Origin: a virus
DNA: 38,223 nucleotides
Reading direction: 5' to 3' (one strand)
IMG/VR virus record: IMGVR_UViG_3300010885_026776
Coordinates: 1 to 38,223 of that record
Of the stretch, positions 9,200-16,711 are shown piece after piece (the first letter of the stretch is position 1; each line of letters starts with the position of its first letter). The translations under genes and the position numbers were made by a program. The notes beneath the pieces are model-generated. The model did not search any database. It had not been told where the DNA came from and saw only the letters and a list, made by a program, of their open reading frames with translations.

Positions 9200-9438
9200 T
9201 GGTCAACTCCACCGAAGTTAACAACGTCAACCGCGCCCTTGGGCAAGTTCAGGGGGAGATTTTGGCATTGAAAAACGTGCTTGATGAAATTCGCTCTGAC
9301 TTGCACGACATCAAGGCGGACGTGGCGGAACTGAAAATGAAAGAAGGGCAGCGTTCGGTTATTGAGAAGGCGGCGGTTTGGATGGCTGGCGTATTAGGCG
9401 CGGTTATTACCATGATTGTCGGACACTTTTGGAAATAG
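9199..9438 (+). CDS. XhlA-like membrane protein, candidate holin/lysis protein
   Basis: The product is 79 aa. Residues 10-55 form a heptad-like charged helix (ALKNVLDEIRSDLHDIKADV), and residues 58-79 form a single hydrophobic segment with a charged end (WMAGVLGAVITMIVGHFWK). A coiled coil followed by one C-terminal membrane span is the pattern of the haemolysin XhlA family, often encoded in phage lysis clusters. I chose the ATG at 9199 because it has AGCGGAAAGG upstream and couples to the preceding frame. Location after the fibre gene is a usual place for lysis genes. No endolysin is recognisable next to it. Confidence 0.6.
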   Translation: MVNSTEVNNVNRALGQVQGEILALKNVLDEIRSDLHDIKADVAELKMKEGQRSVIEKAAVWMAGVLGAVITMIVGHFWK

Positions 9439-9445
9439 GTGAACT

Positions 9446-10390
9446 ATGGCGACACCGGCGATTGATCCCATCTTGGTTGAACAGGCGGTGGCAGCGGTTG
9501 CTGCGAACGGGGGCAACCTTATGCAGGCTGCGCGCTCGCTGGGCATCCCGCGCGGAACGCTGCAAGGCCGGCTCGCCATCGCCAACCGGGGGCGCGAGCG
9601 CATCTCGACGGATGGCTGGACGTTCCCGCGCGAGAAGCGGCTTGAAGTGTTCACCGGCACGGTCGTGGTCAGCTCGGATCACCACTATTGGCCCGGCGAA
9701 CCGACTGTGGCTCATCGCGCGTTGCTGGCGGTTATCCGCATGGTCAAGCCGCGCGTCAAAATCCTCAATGGCGACATTTTCGACGGCGTTTCAGTTTCAC
9801 GCCATCAACCGTTTGGTTGGTCTGCGCGGCCGTCTGTCCTTGAGGAGCTGAGCGCTTGCCAAGAGCGCATCGGTGAGATAGATCAAGCGATACCGAAAGG
9901 GTGCGAGCGGCTGTGGAACATCGGAAACCATTGTATCCGTATTGAGCGGACTTTGGCGACGCAATCGCGGGAGTTTGCATCAATCGTTGGCACGCGCTTG
10001 GCCGATCATTTCGACGGTTGGGAAATGCAGTGGTCAACGCTCATAAACCCTGAGGCCGCAACCCCGACGATGGTCAAGCATCGGTTCCAGAATGGCGGCG
10101 TTCATGCCGGATACAACGCGACTTTGAAGGCCGGCGTGCATACCGTAGCGGGGCACACGCACTTGCTCGAAAGCAAGCCCTGGGGCGATTACCGGGGCCG
10201 GCGGTACGGGGTGCAGACCGGGTGCATTGCCAGCAACGACGCGCCATCGGTGGAGTACAGCGAAAACAATCCGTCGCCCGCTTGTTCTGGGTTTGCGGTG
10301 CTGACCTTCCGCGATGGCGTGATGCTGCCGCCGGAACTGTGCGAGGTCATTGACGGGCGCGCGTATTTTCGCGGGGAAGTTGTGGCATGA
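9446..10390 (+). CDS. HTH-metallophosphoesterase
   Basis: The product is 314 aa. Residues 9-45 look like a Fis-type helix-turn-helix (NLMQAARSLGIPRGTLQGRL). Residues 70-300 carry calcineurin-like phosphoesterase motifs in order: D78-x-H80, GD at 109-110, GNH at 160-162, a His near 220, and GHTH at 236-239. All metal ligands appear present, so it is probably active on a phosphodiester or phosphomonoester; nuclease or nucleotide hydrolase are both possible. The DNA-binding domain hints at a nucleic-acid substrate. Base composition is visibly richer in GC than in the flanking genes, with many CGCG steps, which suggests recent acquisition. It is placed with the lysis-region genes but need not act in lysis. 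Confidence 0.8.
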   Translation: MATPAIDPILVEQAVAAVAANGGNLMQAARSLGIPRGTLQGRLAIANRGRERISTDGWTFPREKRLEVFTGTVVVSSDHHYWPGEPTVAHRALLAVIRMVKPRVKILNGDIFDGVSVSRHQPFGWSARPSVLEELSACQERIGEIDQAIPKGCERLWNIGNHCIRIERTLATQSREFASIVGTRLADHFDGWEMQWSTLINPEAATPTMVKHRFQNGGVHAGYNATLKAGVHTVAGHTHLLESKPWGDYRGRRYGVQTGCIASNDAPSVEYSENNPSPACSGFAVLTFRDGVMLPPELCEVIDGRAYFRGEVVA

Positions 10391-10495
10391 CTGTTACATT
10401 CTGATTTAAGCAGTTTAACCAAGAGAGCCTAACCCCTCTTGGTTAAAAACTCCGGGAAGTTTCCGGAGTGTCACTAGAGACGAAGGGGAAATACT
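10391..10495 (+). other. Intergenic stem-loops
   Basis: This gap holds a perfect 12-bp inverted repeat (TTTAACCAAGAG at 10414-10425 and its complement at 10436-10447, loop 10 bases) followed by a second 6-bp stem (CTCCGG at 10450-10455, CCGGAG at 10463-10468). The first stem is followed by A rather than T on the + strand, so it is not a standard intrinsic terminator; it may limit read-through from the metallophosphoesterase gene or protect mRNA ends. Confidence 0.55.
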
Positions 10496-10642
10496 ATGCC
10501 TACCGATCCGAGCATCATTGCTTTTGTTGTTCTCGCGGCCCAGATCATTGGCCGGGCTATTCCTGACAGTGCGACGGGGTTCTTCGGTGTGGTCAGGAAA
10601 CTGGCCAAGATCGTGGGGCTGTATGTGAACAATCAGAAGTAA
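10496..10642 (+). CDS. Small membrane-associated protein
   Basis: The product is 48 aa, starting MPTDPSIIAFVVLAAQIIG and ending in a basic amphipathic stretch (VRKLAKIVGLYVNNQK). GAAGGGGAA lies about 6 bases before the ATG, a strong ribosome-binding site. The hydrophobic N-terminus could cross or lie on the membrane. It is the last gene of the rightward late region, just ahead of the palindromic terminator. A role near lysis is plausible from size and place only. Confidence 0.7.
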   Translation: MPTDPSIIAFVVLAAQIIGRAIPDSATGFFGVVRKLAKIVGLYVNNQK

Positions 10643-10648
10643 GGAAGT

Positions 10649-10684
10649 CCCCGTAGATTATAAATCTGTAATCTACGGGGATTT
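10649..10684 (+). terminator. Palindromic terminator at the convergence point (32-bp family)
   Basis: CCCCGTAGATTA at 10649-10660 pairs with TAATCTACGGGG at 10669-10680 across an 8-base loop, followed by ATTTT on the + strand. It sits between the last rightward gene and the end of the leftward genes, so it should stop rightward transcription. On the - strand no T-run follows, so leftward termination is less sure. It is also one copy of the dispersed 32-bp palindrome family. Confidence 0.75.
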
Positions 10685-10690
10685 TCCCTC

Positions 10691-11908
10691 TCACCCTTCC
10701 CCTCCCGGTGATGCTGCCGGACCTGGGAAGAGGAACATTTCCACCCCCTGTTGTTTGAGAGTAAGGTAACCGGAGCGAACTGCTCCGGTTATTACTGCTT
10801 CGAAATCCTGCATTTTTGGGAAATGCTGGTGGACGAAACGATAGGCTTCGGCATAGGGGCAGCTTCCACGTTTGGTGATGTACCAGATAAGTCGTTCGGC
10901 GTAGATTGCGTCCTCGGACTTTCCGATCTTGGAGAACACGAACTGCATGTCGGGTTCGAGGTCGGTAACCATCTGGTTAGCGAGAGCAAGGTGCTCAGCA
11001 GTGATGGACAGTTGATCGGACTCAGCCGCGGCTAGGACCATAGCGAGCTTGTGGATATGGGTTTGTTTCCGGGCGAGATAGCCGCCGAAGCGCTCGTCGT
11101 CGAGGTTGAGATGCTTGCCGGCATAGTGAGCTTCATACCAGGATTGCCCCCATTGGATGGCTTTGCGGGTTAGGACGTATTGCCCAGCCATGAGGGAGAT
11201 TTGAGCCAAGTCGTCGATCAGGTTCTGCGCGAGTTGCTTGAGATTGGCGGGGACCAGTTCGGAAGGGTAGGCGACGAGTTTGGCTTTTTTGTCTGCGTAG
11301 ACGAAGATGCAGCGAGAGGTGAAGCCTCCGCCGATCATGTATTCAGGGAAGTTGCCGGCGATCCAAGCTGGAGTCGTACAAGCGATGAGGTTGATCCAGG
11401 GATTTTCCACTGTGTCACAGCCGGAGCCTTTAGTACGCTTTTCAAAAGCGCCAGGTTTCCCATCCCACAGACTGACTAAGAGATCAACCATCTCCTTGTC
11501 CTGAGGGTTAAGCAGATTTCCAAATTCGGACGATTCGATCGTGAGGGCTGACATTGCATGGAACTCTCCTTGGTGTTCGAAGGTCATGGTGGATTCGGCA
11601 AAGCCGGTGACGAGAGCTTGCCAGGTCACAACGTCTGGGCCGAACTTTATGTCAGGAACTCGCTTGAGAAGCGACATACCAATCCCGGCGGTGGTGGACT
11701 TGGAAACGATGCCTGGCGGAGCGACAAGGATGATGTAGAAATTTGGATGCCACTGGAAGTAGGCCATGTCGATCCAAACTTTGCGACGTAAGGCTCCCGC
11801 AAGAGTAGAAACCGCTGTCCAAAAGTGCATATGCCGAGGCGCTTCGGAGAAGGAAGCATACTCCATGAAAGCGGAGATCCAATTGTCGAAGTGTCTTTTC
11901 TGCCCCAT
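10691..11908 (-). CDS. DUF3987-like helicase/primase ATPase
   Basis: The product is 405 aa from the ATG at 11908, which forms a TGATG overlap with the polymerase C-terminal gene; a TTG 18 bases upstream is less likely. The first 100 residues hold FWTAVSTLAGALRRKVW and then a degenerate P-loop (APPGIVSKSTT) in which Ser replaces the usual Gly before Lys. A later segment (INLIACTTPAWIAGNFPEYM, then the Gly-rich GGGFTSRCIF) is characteristic of the phage DUF3987-type replicative ATPases. The C-terminal 70 residues look like a winged-helix domain. It is the last gene of the leftward replication operon. Helicase or helicase-loader activity is inferred from family and position. Confidence 0.65.
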   Translation of the reverse strand: MGQKRHFDNWISAFMEYASFSEAPRHMHFWTAVSTLAGALRRKVWIDMAYFQWHPNFYIILVAPPGIVSKSTTAGIGMSLLKRVPDIKFGPDVVTWQALVTGFAESTMTFEHQGEFHAMSALTIESSEFGNLLNPQDKEMVDLLVSLWDGKPGAFEKRTKGSGCDTVENPWINLIACTTPAWIAGNFPEYMIGGGFTSRCIFVYADKKAKLVAYPSELVPANLKQLAQNLIDDLAQISLMAGQYVLTRKAIQWGQSWYEAHYAGKHLNLDDERFGGYLARKQTHIHKLAMVLAAAESDQLSITAEHLALANQMVTDLEPDMQFVFSKIGKSEDAIYAERLIWYITKRGSCPYAEAYRFVHQHFPKMQDFEAVITGAVRSGYLTLKQQGVEMFLFPGPAASPGGEG

Positions 11909-12633
11909 CACCCGCACGCCCCCCAAGACTCTTCACTCATCACCAGCCCGACCGGAATAATCAAAGGCTCTTCGTAAGGTAACGGAACAGAACAGTGGTC
12001 AATAATCTTTCTGCTACACTCGTCTCGAAGGTGTGTTGGGAACTGTCCTGCCAAGGAGTCGTGAACTTGAAGGAGAACTTGAATTTGATCTTCGTTGGCA
12101 TAGATATTTCGATACCCTCGATTGATGAGGCAAGCAACGGTAGACTGAGGGATTGCAGCAACAGCTTGATTGAAGATGGTTCCCTCAATACGATCGAAGA
12201 ACCAGATCCGGTAGCCGAAGACATTCTCGACAAAGCGATTAGACCTGAGGCGATGGCATAGATCGTCTTGCCAAGTTTTGATTTCGGGGAACTTGCCGTA
12301 GTACCAAGTTTGGATGCGTTCGACTTCAGAGGCGAGTAGTCCGATCCGTCCAGCAAGTCCAGAAGCTGTGCCAAGGTAGTTGGTACCGTGACAGAGGGCT
12401 TTGAAGAGCTTATAGGAGGGGTGGTGCTTGTCGATGGAAGGGTCACGGTAGTATTCCTTTGCGACTTCGACGTAGGGCTTGAGGCCGGCGGCGAACATGG
12501 CCTTCATTTCGAGACAATTGGACTCCCAGACAACAATGCGGAGGTCAGCAGAGTCGAGGTCGATATCGAAGAAGGTCATGCCTGGGTCAGGGATGAAGAG
12601 ACGGCGGATATTTGGGAGGGCTTGGTGTTGCAT
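11908..12633 (-). CDS. DNA polymerase family A, C-terminal (palm/fingers) half
   Basis: The product is 241 aa from the ATG at 12633, which overlaps the stop of the zinc-ribbon gene as TAATG. It carries motif A (FFDIDLDSADL, Asp at about residue 23), motif B (KLFKALCHGTNYLGT, about residues 75-89) and motif C (LQVHDSL, His191-Asp192), so the metal ligands needed for nucleotide addition are present. It lacks the exonuclease and thumb, which are encoded separately at 12809-14485. The first residues (QALPNIRRLFIPDPG) are exactly what follows the NLQN block in an undivided phage polymerase. The two halves presumably associate to form the replicative enzyme. The reading frame differs from that of the first half, so a simple stop-codon change is not the cause. 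Confidence 0.9.
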   Translation of the reverse strand: MQHQALPNIRRLFIPDPGMTFFDIDLDSADLRIVVWESNCLEMKAMFAAGLKPYVEVAKEYYRDPSIDKHHPSYKLFKALCHGTNYLGTASGLAGRIGLLASEVERIQTWYYGKFPEIKTWQDDLCHRLRSNRFVENVFGYRIWFFDRIEGTIFNQAVAAIPQSTVACLINRGYRNIYANEDQIQVLLQVHDSLAGQFPTHLRDECSRKIIDHCSVPLPYEEPLIIPVGLVMSEESWGACG

Positions 12634-12809
12634 TAGCGGCACTCCGGGCAAAGATGATACCACTCTCCGTCGATTTCTTTTTTGACTTTCCAGTTCTCTT
12701 CCCGCAGAGAAGCTCTAGCTTGGTCGAAATTAGTCTCACCTGTGTCTAGAACTTCATCGCAAGAGTCACATTCGAAGCTAATTTTTCCGCGGTTTTTGTG
12801 AATAGTCAT
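12633..12809 (-). CDS. 58-aa zinc-ribbon protein between the polymerase halves
   Basis: The frame begins at the ATG at 12809 in a TAATG overlap with the polymerase N-terminal gene and ends in a TAATG overlap with the C-terminal gene. The protein has C14-x2-C17 near the start (ECDSC) and C54-x2-C57 at the very end (HLCPEC), with a helical NFDQARASLREENW middle, the layout of a small zinc ribbon. Similar short zinc proteins are common in phages. There is no homing-endonuclease motif. Its seat exactly between two parts of one enzyme suggests either an insertion that split the gene or a bridging subunit; the sequence does not tell which. Confidence 0.8.
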   Translation of the reverse strand: MTIHKNRGKISFECDSCDEVLDTGETNFDQARASLREENWKVKKEIDGEWYHLCPECR

Positions 12810-14485
12810 TAGTCATCCCCCTTTGGCACGTTCTGCAGGTTCATACCAGATCCGAAAGCGTTTTCGCTAGATGAAAAGCGATAAGTTTCCGTTCCGGTAA
12901 TGTTAAACGAACAACGCATCCTTTCGTCAAGATCCACAGGAGCTTCCAAAAAGGTAGCACGGAAGACGTAGAGACTTCGAAGCTCTCGAATAGTGTCACA
13001 GAGGGGTTTGAGCAGAGGTTCTCTAGTAGAGATGACTTCGAGAGCACTATCGTCAGTTGTGACTGCTGCACCTTTCTTACTCCGTTTTTTAACCTCCTTT
13101 TGGGCAAAGACTCTATAGAACAAGTCCTGCATTTGTTTCGGAGATTTTATGTTGAGAGGCTGGCCGAGGAGGTCTTTGATCCAGGCATTTCGTTCGTCGA
13201 TGGCAGTTTGGAGTTCCGCGGACAAGGCGGCTTTCGCTTCGTTGTTGACGCGCAGGCCGTCGTTCATGGACTTCAAAACAGGCCAGAATAGTGACTGCTG
13301 GAAGTCATGGATTTCCCGGAGTTTCGGCCAGGAGGACAAGAGGGCATCGATCGCGGCTTGTTCAGACTCATCGACTTCGTAAGTGACTACGCAGTCTTTG
13401 CAGTTGTATATCCAGAGCTGCCGCTCCCCGAGTTTCGGGTCCCAATCCTTGGACTCGTCTTTCCAGTAGACATGGTAATCAGTGTAGAGGGAAGAGAGGA
13501 AATCGAGACCTTTCTGCATGGAAGAAAACATGCAATGCTGAGCGATCATGGTGTCGCGGTGGAAGTTAGGAATGAAAAGGAAATGACGGTGGAAATACTG
13601 CGCATCGTAAAGGAAGTTTTGCCCGATGACTTGGCAGTTCGGATGGGTTAGGAGTTTGTATAGCTGGTGAGTGAGGTAGACTTCTTCTTCCTCCCGCCAG
13701 TATTGGATGCGATCTTGCCAACCGGGGACTTCCTGTGGGCAGGCTCGGAGTTGGGGGATACAGATTGCTTCGAGTTTAGACCAAGCAAGGCCTACGCAAG
13801 CGATGTGTCCTCCGCGGGTTTCGATATCGACGGAAAGCTTGAGGGGACCATCGCTGACTCGTCGTAGAAGGTCAGACAAACGCTTCGCTGCTGTTGCGAA
13901 GGATGGCTCAATTTCAAAACTATATTCTGGCGGTCGAGGAGGGCTTTCCAATCGGGAAATTGACAAAGCTCTTCGAAGATCGTGGAGGACAATGTTCCGA
14001 TCTTTCCATACTCCGTAGATATAAGAAGGAGGGTAGGTCGGGATGACATGGCAAGTGTGTCCTTTCGGTGTTGTGTAATCGAGGATTGATCCGCGCCAGG
14101 ACTTTATCCCGATTTTTCCGAGCATGGCAAAGAGTGGGCCATTTCCCAAGACGAGAACAACTCGTGGTTTAACCAAGTCGATATCAGCGTTAAGCCGATC
14201 AAGACCAGTAACCACAACAGGCAGGACATAGCGATCATGAAGAGGAACATGATTGGGCGTGCGTTCGGCCTTGTTTCTGGCGACGAGGTTGTCGAAGTTT
14301 TGTCCATGAGTTGCCTCCCTGATTAGGGCTGTGACGAAGGTGGTGGAACGCTGGATGCCGGCTTCTTCCAGCATCCGGTCGAACTCTCGGTCGATAAGGA
14401 TCATGTTGTGCTGGAGGTCTCGGTAAGAGACAATATCGCTCACGATCATGAGCTTGGAGTTGGATGGTCCAGATGGTGTTATCAT
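12809..14485 (-). CDS. DNA polymerase N-terminal part: UDG-like domain, 3'-5' exonuclease, thumb
   Basis: The product is 558 aa. Residues 10-175 look like a uracil-DNA-glycosylase fold (REFDRMLEEAGI, then VVLVLGNGPLFAMLG and HVIPTYPPSYI), but the usual GEAPG active-site loop is replaced by a SDIVSYRD segment, so uracil excision is doubtful. Residues 215-370 hold the exonuclease motifs: D220-I-E222, N290 to D294, and Y360-x3-D364, all complete. Residues 400-545 are the thumb. The protein stops just after the TGTETYRFSS and NLQNVPKG motifs that precede motif A in family A enzymes. The start has GGGGGAG upstream. Catalysis must be supplied by the separate gene at 11908-12633. Confidence 0.9.
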   Translation of the reverse strand: MITPSGPSNSKLMIVSDIVSYRDLQHNMILIDREFDRMLEEAGIQRSTTFVTALIREATHGQNFDNLVARNKAERTPNHVPLHDRYVLPVVVTGLDRLNADIDLVKPRVVLVLGNGPLFAMLGKIGIKSWRGSILDYTTPKGHTCHVIPTYPPSYIYGVWKDRNIVLHDLRRALSISRLESPPRPPEYSFEIEPSFATAAKRLSDLLRRVSDGPLKLSVDIETRGGHIACVGLAWSKLEAICIPQLRACPQEVPGWQDRIQYWREEEEVYLTHQLYKLLTHPNCQVIGQNFLYDAQYFHRHFLFIPNFHRDTMIAQHCMFSSMQKGLDFLSSLYTDYHVYWKDESKDWDPKLGERQLWIYNCKDCVVTYEVDESEQAAIDALLSSWPKLREIHDFQQSLFWPVLKSMNDGLRVNNEAKAALSAELQTAIDERNAWIKDLLGQPLNIKSPKQMQDLFYRVFAQKEVKKRSKKGAAVTTDDSALEVISTREPLLKPLCDTIRELRSLYVFRATFLEAPVDLDERMRCSFNITGTETYRFSSSENAFGSGMNLQNVPKGDD

Positions 14486-14505
14486 AAGCAGCTCCCCCGA
14501 GGTTG

Positions 14506-15816
14506 TCAGACAAAGGCAGGTTCGTCATCGAGGGCGTTGAGGCGAAGGACACTAATCCCATAATATTCCGGGCTTAGTTCAAGTCCTGTTGCGTAGAGCT
14601 TACATTGGTGAGCCGCGGGGAAGATAGTCCCGGTCCCCGCGAAGGCGTCGAGGACAGTATCTCCGGGGCGAGTGGACCGCTTAAGGAGGTCCACGAATAA
14701 CTCAACAGGTTTATTAGCACCATGTCCAAGATTTTCCTCCAAGCGGCAAGGTATAACGTCGGAGTAGATACCAGTAACAGGGCGATGGCCTTTGATGGCA
14801 TAAAGGATAAGTTCATATTGGCGTCTCGGTCCATGTTCGGGAAGAGGGACTCGGCCGGAACCAAGCTTGTAGACGATGAGAGGGGTTCGGAAGACGTACC
14901 AGCCGGCGGCTTTCATCATGGACTTGAGTTCGTGGAACTTGTCGAAGTCGCAGAAGATGTAGGCATGGGCTTTTGGCTTGGCGACTCGATAAGAGGCCGG
15001 ACAGAACTTTTCCATCAGGATGCGCCAGGAAGCTGGGCTGTCGTCGTAGTGGTGTTCAGCATTTTCTAGCCGGCTTCCACCATCGCCAAAACTCTGCGCG
15101 TTCATCCCATACGGCGGGTCGGTGAGAACCACATCAAAAGTGTTATCGGGGCAGTTTGCCATCCAAACAAGGCAATCGGAATGATGAAGTTGGTGGACGG
15201 ATGAGTTATATGAAACACCGACAACTTCCGCCAGCCGCTCAGATTTGGCTTTTTCTTCTTGACGTTTAAGAGCTTTAAATGCATCTTTTTCATTCTTTGC
15301 CCCTGCAACAAGTGGGTTATCAAGGTGATCGGCAAGTAGGATGGCCTTGCGATCACCCGCATAGTCAGTTGTCTGGACTTCACGAAGCGTGTCCGCGATC
15401 GTGTGAGATTTCCCGATCGCCTCGGCTTGAGCAACACGTAGTCGATTGAGACGGGCAAGGGCTTCGCTGCGTTCCTGCCAAGATAAATCTTGCCGGCGGA
15501 GATTTTCATCGAGTTCGGCCTCTTCAGCTTCGAGCGGGGTGAGTTCGCCAAGGGTGAGGACAGGGACGGAATTGGCGGGGATTTCGAGGCCATTGCAACG
15601 TATGCCGTCACCGAGCATCCAGATTGTCTCTAATGCCCGCAATCGACGCTCACCGGCGACTAGGACGGTTCCTAGCGGGGTTTCCCGCACAACAATCGGG
15701 TGGAGAAGGCCAAGCGCGGAAATGGAGTTAACCAGATCAGTTAGAGCTTCTGGTTCGAAGATCTTCCGTTGGCGGTTGGGGGAGATGATAAGATCGGAAC
15801 GAGGGATAGTTTTCAC
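14506..15816 (-). CDS. ParB-domain / DNA methyltransferase fusion
   Basis: The product is 436 aa. Residues 1-115 are a ParB/Srx-like domain (LHPIVVRETP, then AGERRLRAL at 54-62). A charged linker leads to a methyltransferase domain from about residue 205: HHSDCLVWM, then the catalytic DPPYG at 233-237, and later the AdoMet-binding DAFAGTGT near residue 393. DPPY before FxGxG is the beta-class order, so the product should methylate adenine-N6 or cytosine-N4. The GTG start overlaps the MazG stop (GTGA) and has AAGGAGG 8 bases upstream. No restriction enzyme is nearby, so protection from host restriction or regulation are both possible. The ParB domain may guide it to a site. Confidence 0.88.
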   Translation of the reverse strand: MKTIPRSDLIISPNRQRKIFEPEALTDLVNSISALGLLHPIVVRETPLGTVLVAGERRLRALETIWMLGDGIRCNGLEIPANSVPVLTLGELTPLEAEEAELDENLRRQDLSWQERSEALARLNRLRVAQAEAIGKSHTIADTLREVQTTDYAGDRKAILLADHLDNPLVAGAKNEKDAFKALKRQEEKAKSERLAEVVGVSYNSSVHQLHHSDCLVWMANCPDNTFDVVLTDPPYGMNAQSFGDGGSRLENAEHHYDDSPASWRILMEKFCPASYRVAKPKAHAYIFCDFDKFHELKSMMKAAGWYVFRTPLIVYKLGSGRVPLPEHGPRRQYELILYAIKGHRPVTGIYSDVIPCRLEENLGHGANKPVELFVDLLKRSTRPGDTVLDAFAGTGTIFPAAHQCKLYATGLELSPEYYGISVLRLNALDDEPAFV

Positions 15817-16121
15817 AGATCAGCCTCCTTGACAAAAATTCCATCCACAACGATGCCCTTTCGGTCCTTGATTTCGTCATAGGCTTCCGCCAGGCAGTCT
15901 TCCAGACTAAACCCTTTCTGCGCCGCGAGGATGACCAAGACCACGATAATGTCCCCGATTGAGTCCTTGAACACGGCTAGGTTATTACGCGGGATCGAGC
16001 CAGCGAGTTCGCCGACCTCTTCGATTAGTTTCGGAAACTGCTGCGTTGGAGTCAGGCCTTCGATCAAATTACGATCATAGGCCCACTGCTCGACTTTGAA
16101 AACGAGGGCGTCAAGTGACAT
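15813..16121 (-). CDS. MazG-like nucleotide pyrophosphohydrolase
   Basis: The product is 102 aa. The MazG metal-binding pattern is visible: KLIEEVGELAGS with Glu34, Glu35 and Glu38, and then KDSIGDIIV with Asp53 and Asp57, in a four-helix protein of usual size for the single-domain family. Such enzymes hydrolyse NTPs or dNTPs to the monophosphate; in phages they are thought to adjust nucleotide pools or (p)ppGpp. It follows a strong leftward terminator by about 20 bases and is coupled to the methyltransferase gene downstream. Confidence 0.85.
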   Translation of the reverse strand: MSLDALVFKVEQWAYDRNLIEGLTPTQQFPKLIEEVGELAGSIPRNNLAVFKDSIGDIIVVLVILAAQKGFSLEDCLAEAYDEIKDRKGIVVDGIFVKEADL

Positions 16122-16137
16122 GAGGATTCCTTCGACA

Positions 16138-16167
16138 AAAAAGCCGGGGAGCAGATTACTCCCCGGC
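16138..16167 (-). terminator. Intrinsic terminator, leftward
   Basis: GCCGGGGAG (16143-16151) pairs with CTCCCCGGC (16159-16167) across a 7-base loop, and six T follow on the - strand. It lies after the putative ssDNA-binding gene and before mazG, so it probably reduces expression of the polymerase part of the operon relative to the recombination part. Confidence 0.85.
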
Positions 16168-16184
16168 CCAGGTTAGAGAGTAGG

Positions 16185-16634
16185 TTAACCGGCCTTCGCG
16201 ACGCGCTTGATCTCTGCAAAGATCTCGTCGTTATAGGTCCGGTGGGAAACCACGACCTTGGCCATCCGGCCCTGCATCATCGGGAAGGCAAAGGGCTGAC
16301 CGGGAGTGTTGAGGTCGAGGGCTTCACGAAGCCGACCGAGGCCGACGTTCTTGCCCTTGCCGAGGTCGAGTTGACCAGTATCGGTCAGGTCGAGCATCTG
16401 CTGCTGAGTCACGCGGACAGTATCGCGGCCGGTCAAGGCCTTGACATTCTCATCCTGGATTTCCCAGACGATTTCGAGCTTGATGCCGGAGGACGAGCCG
16501 TCCTTGGAAGCCCAGGGCTTAATATCGACCTTTTCGGAAATGGCGAGGTATTCCCCGGCAGGGACAGGAACCATAGTGGTGTCGTTGGCTTCGGTGAAGG
16601 TGGTGGAGAGGAAGGTGTTCGGATCGAAAGACAT
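16185..16634 (-). CDS. Putative ssDNA-binding / DUF669-like recombination accessory protein
   Basis: The product is 149 aa from the ATG at 16634, which has AAGGAAACC upstream; an earlier ATG at 16676 lacks a good site. The pattern VPVPAGEYLAISEKVDIKPW, then IKLEIVWEIQDENVK, and a charged C-terminus resembles the DUF669-type proteins that phages encode beside single-strand annealing proteins. It directly follows the Sak4-like ATPase gene. A role in binding ssDNA or loading the annealing protein is inferred from this context. No zinc or nuclease motif is seen. Confidence 0.55.
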   Translation of the reverse strand: MSFDPNTFLSTTFTEANDTTMVPVPAGEYLAISEKVDIKPWASKDGSSSGIKLEIVWEIQDENVKALTGRDTVRVTQQQMLDLTDTGQLDLGKGKNVGLGRLREALDLNTPGQPFAFPMMQGRMAKVVVSHRTYNDEIFAEIKRVAKAG

Positions 16635-16687
16635 GAGGAGGTTTCCTTGAGTTGGTTGGTTGTGTAGGTGGGACAAGAGGCTGAGAT

Positions 16688-16708
16688 GCCCATCGGTCCC
16701 TGCGATGG
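16688..16708 (-). other. Short stem-loop in the mRNA leader
   Basis: CCCATCG and CGATGGG form a 7-bp stem with a 7-base loop in the gap between the Sak4-like gene and the next gene. No T-run follows on the - strand, so it is unlikely to terminate; it may affect mRNA stability or translation. Confidence 0.4.
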
Positions 16709-16711
16709 GTA

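Noticed and set aside
10649-10680. Promoter reading of the TATAAT inside this palindrome on the - strand
   Set aside because: It would transcribe only the antisense of late genes; terminator position and the following T stretch on the + strand are a better explanation for this copy.
12633-12809. Self-splicing intron or intein in the polymerase
   Set aside because: 177 bases is too short for a group I or II intron; the insert has its own start, stop and zinc-binding frame, and no splice motifs were seen.
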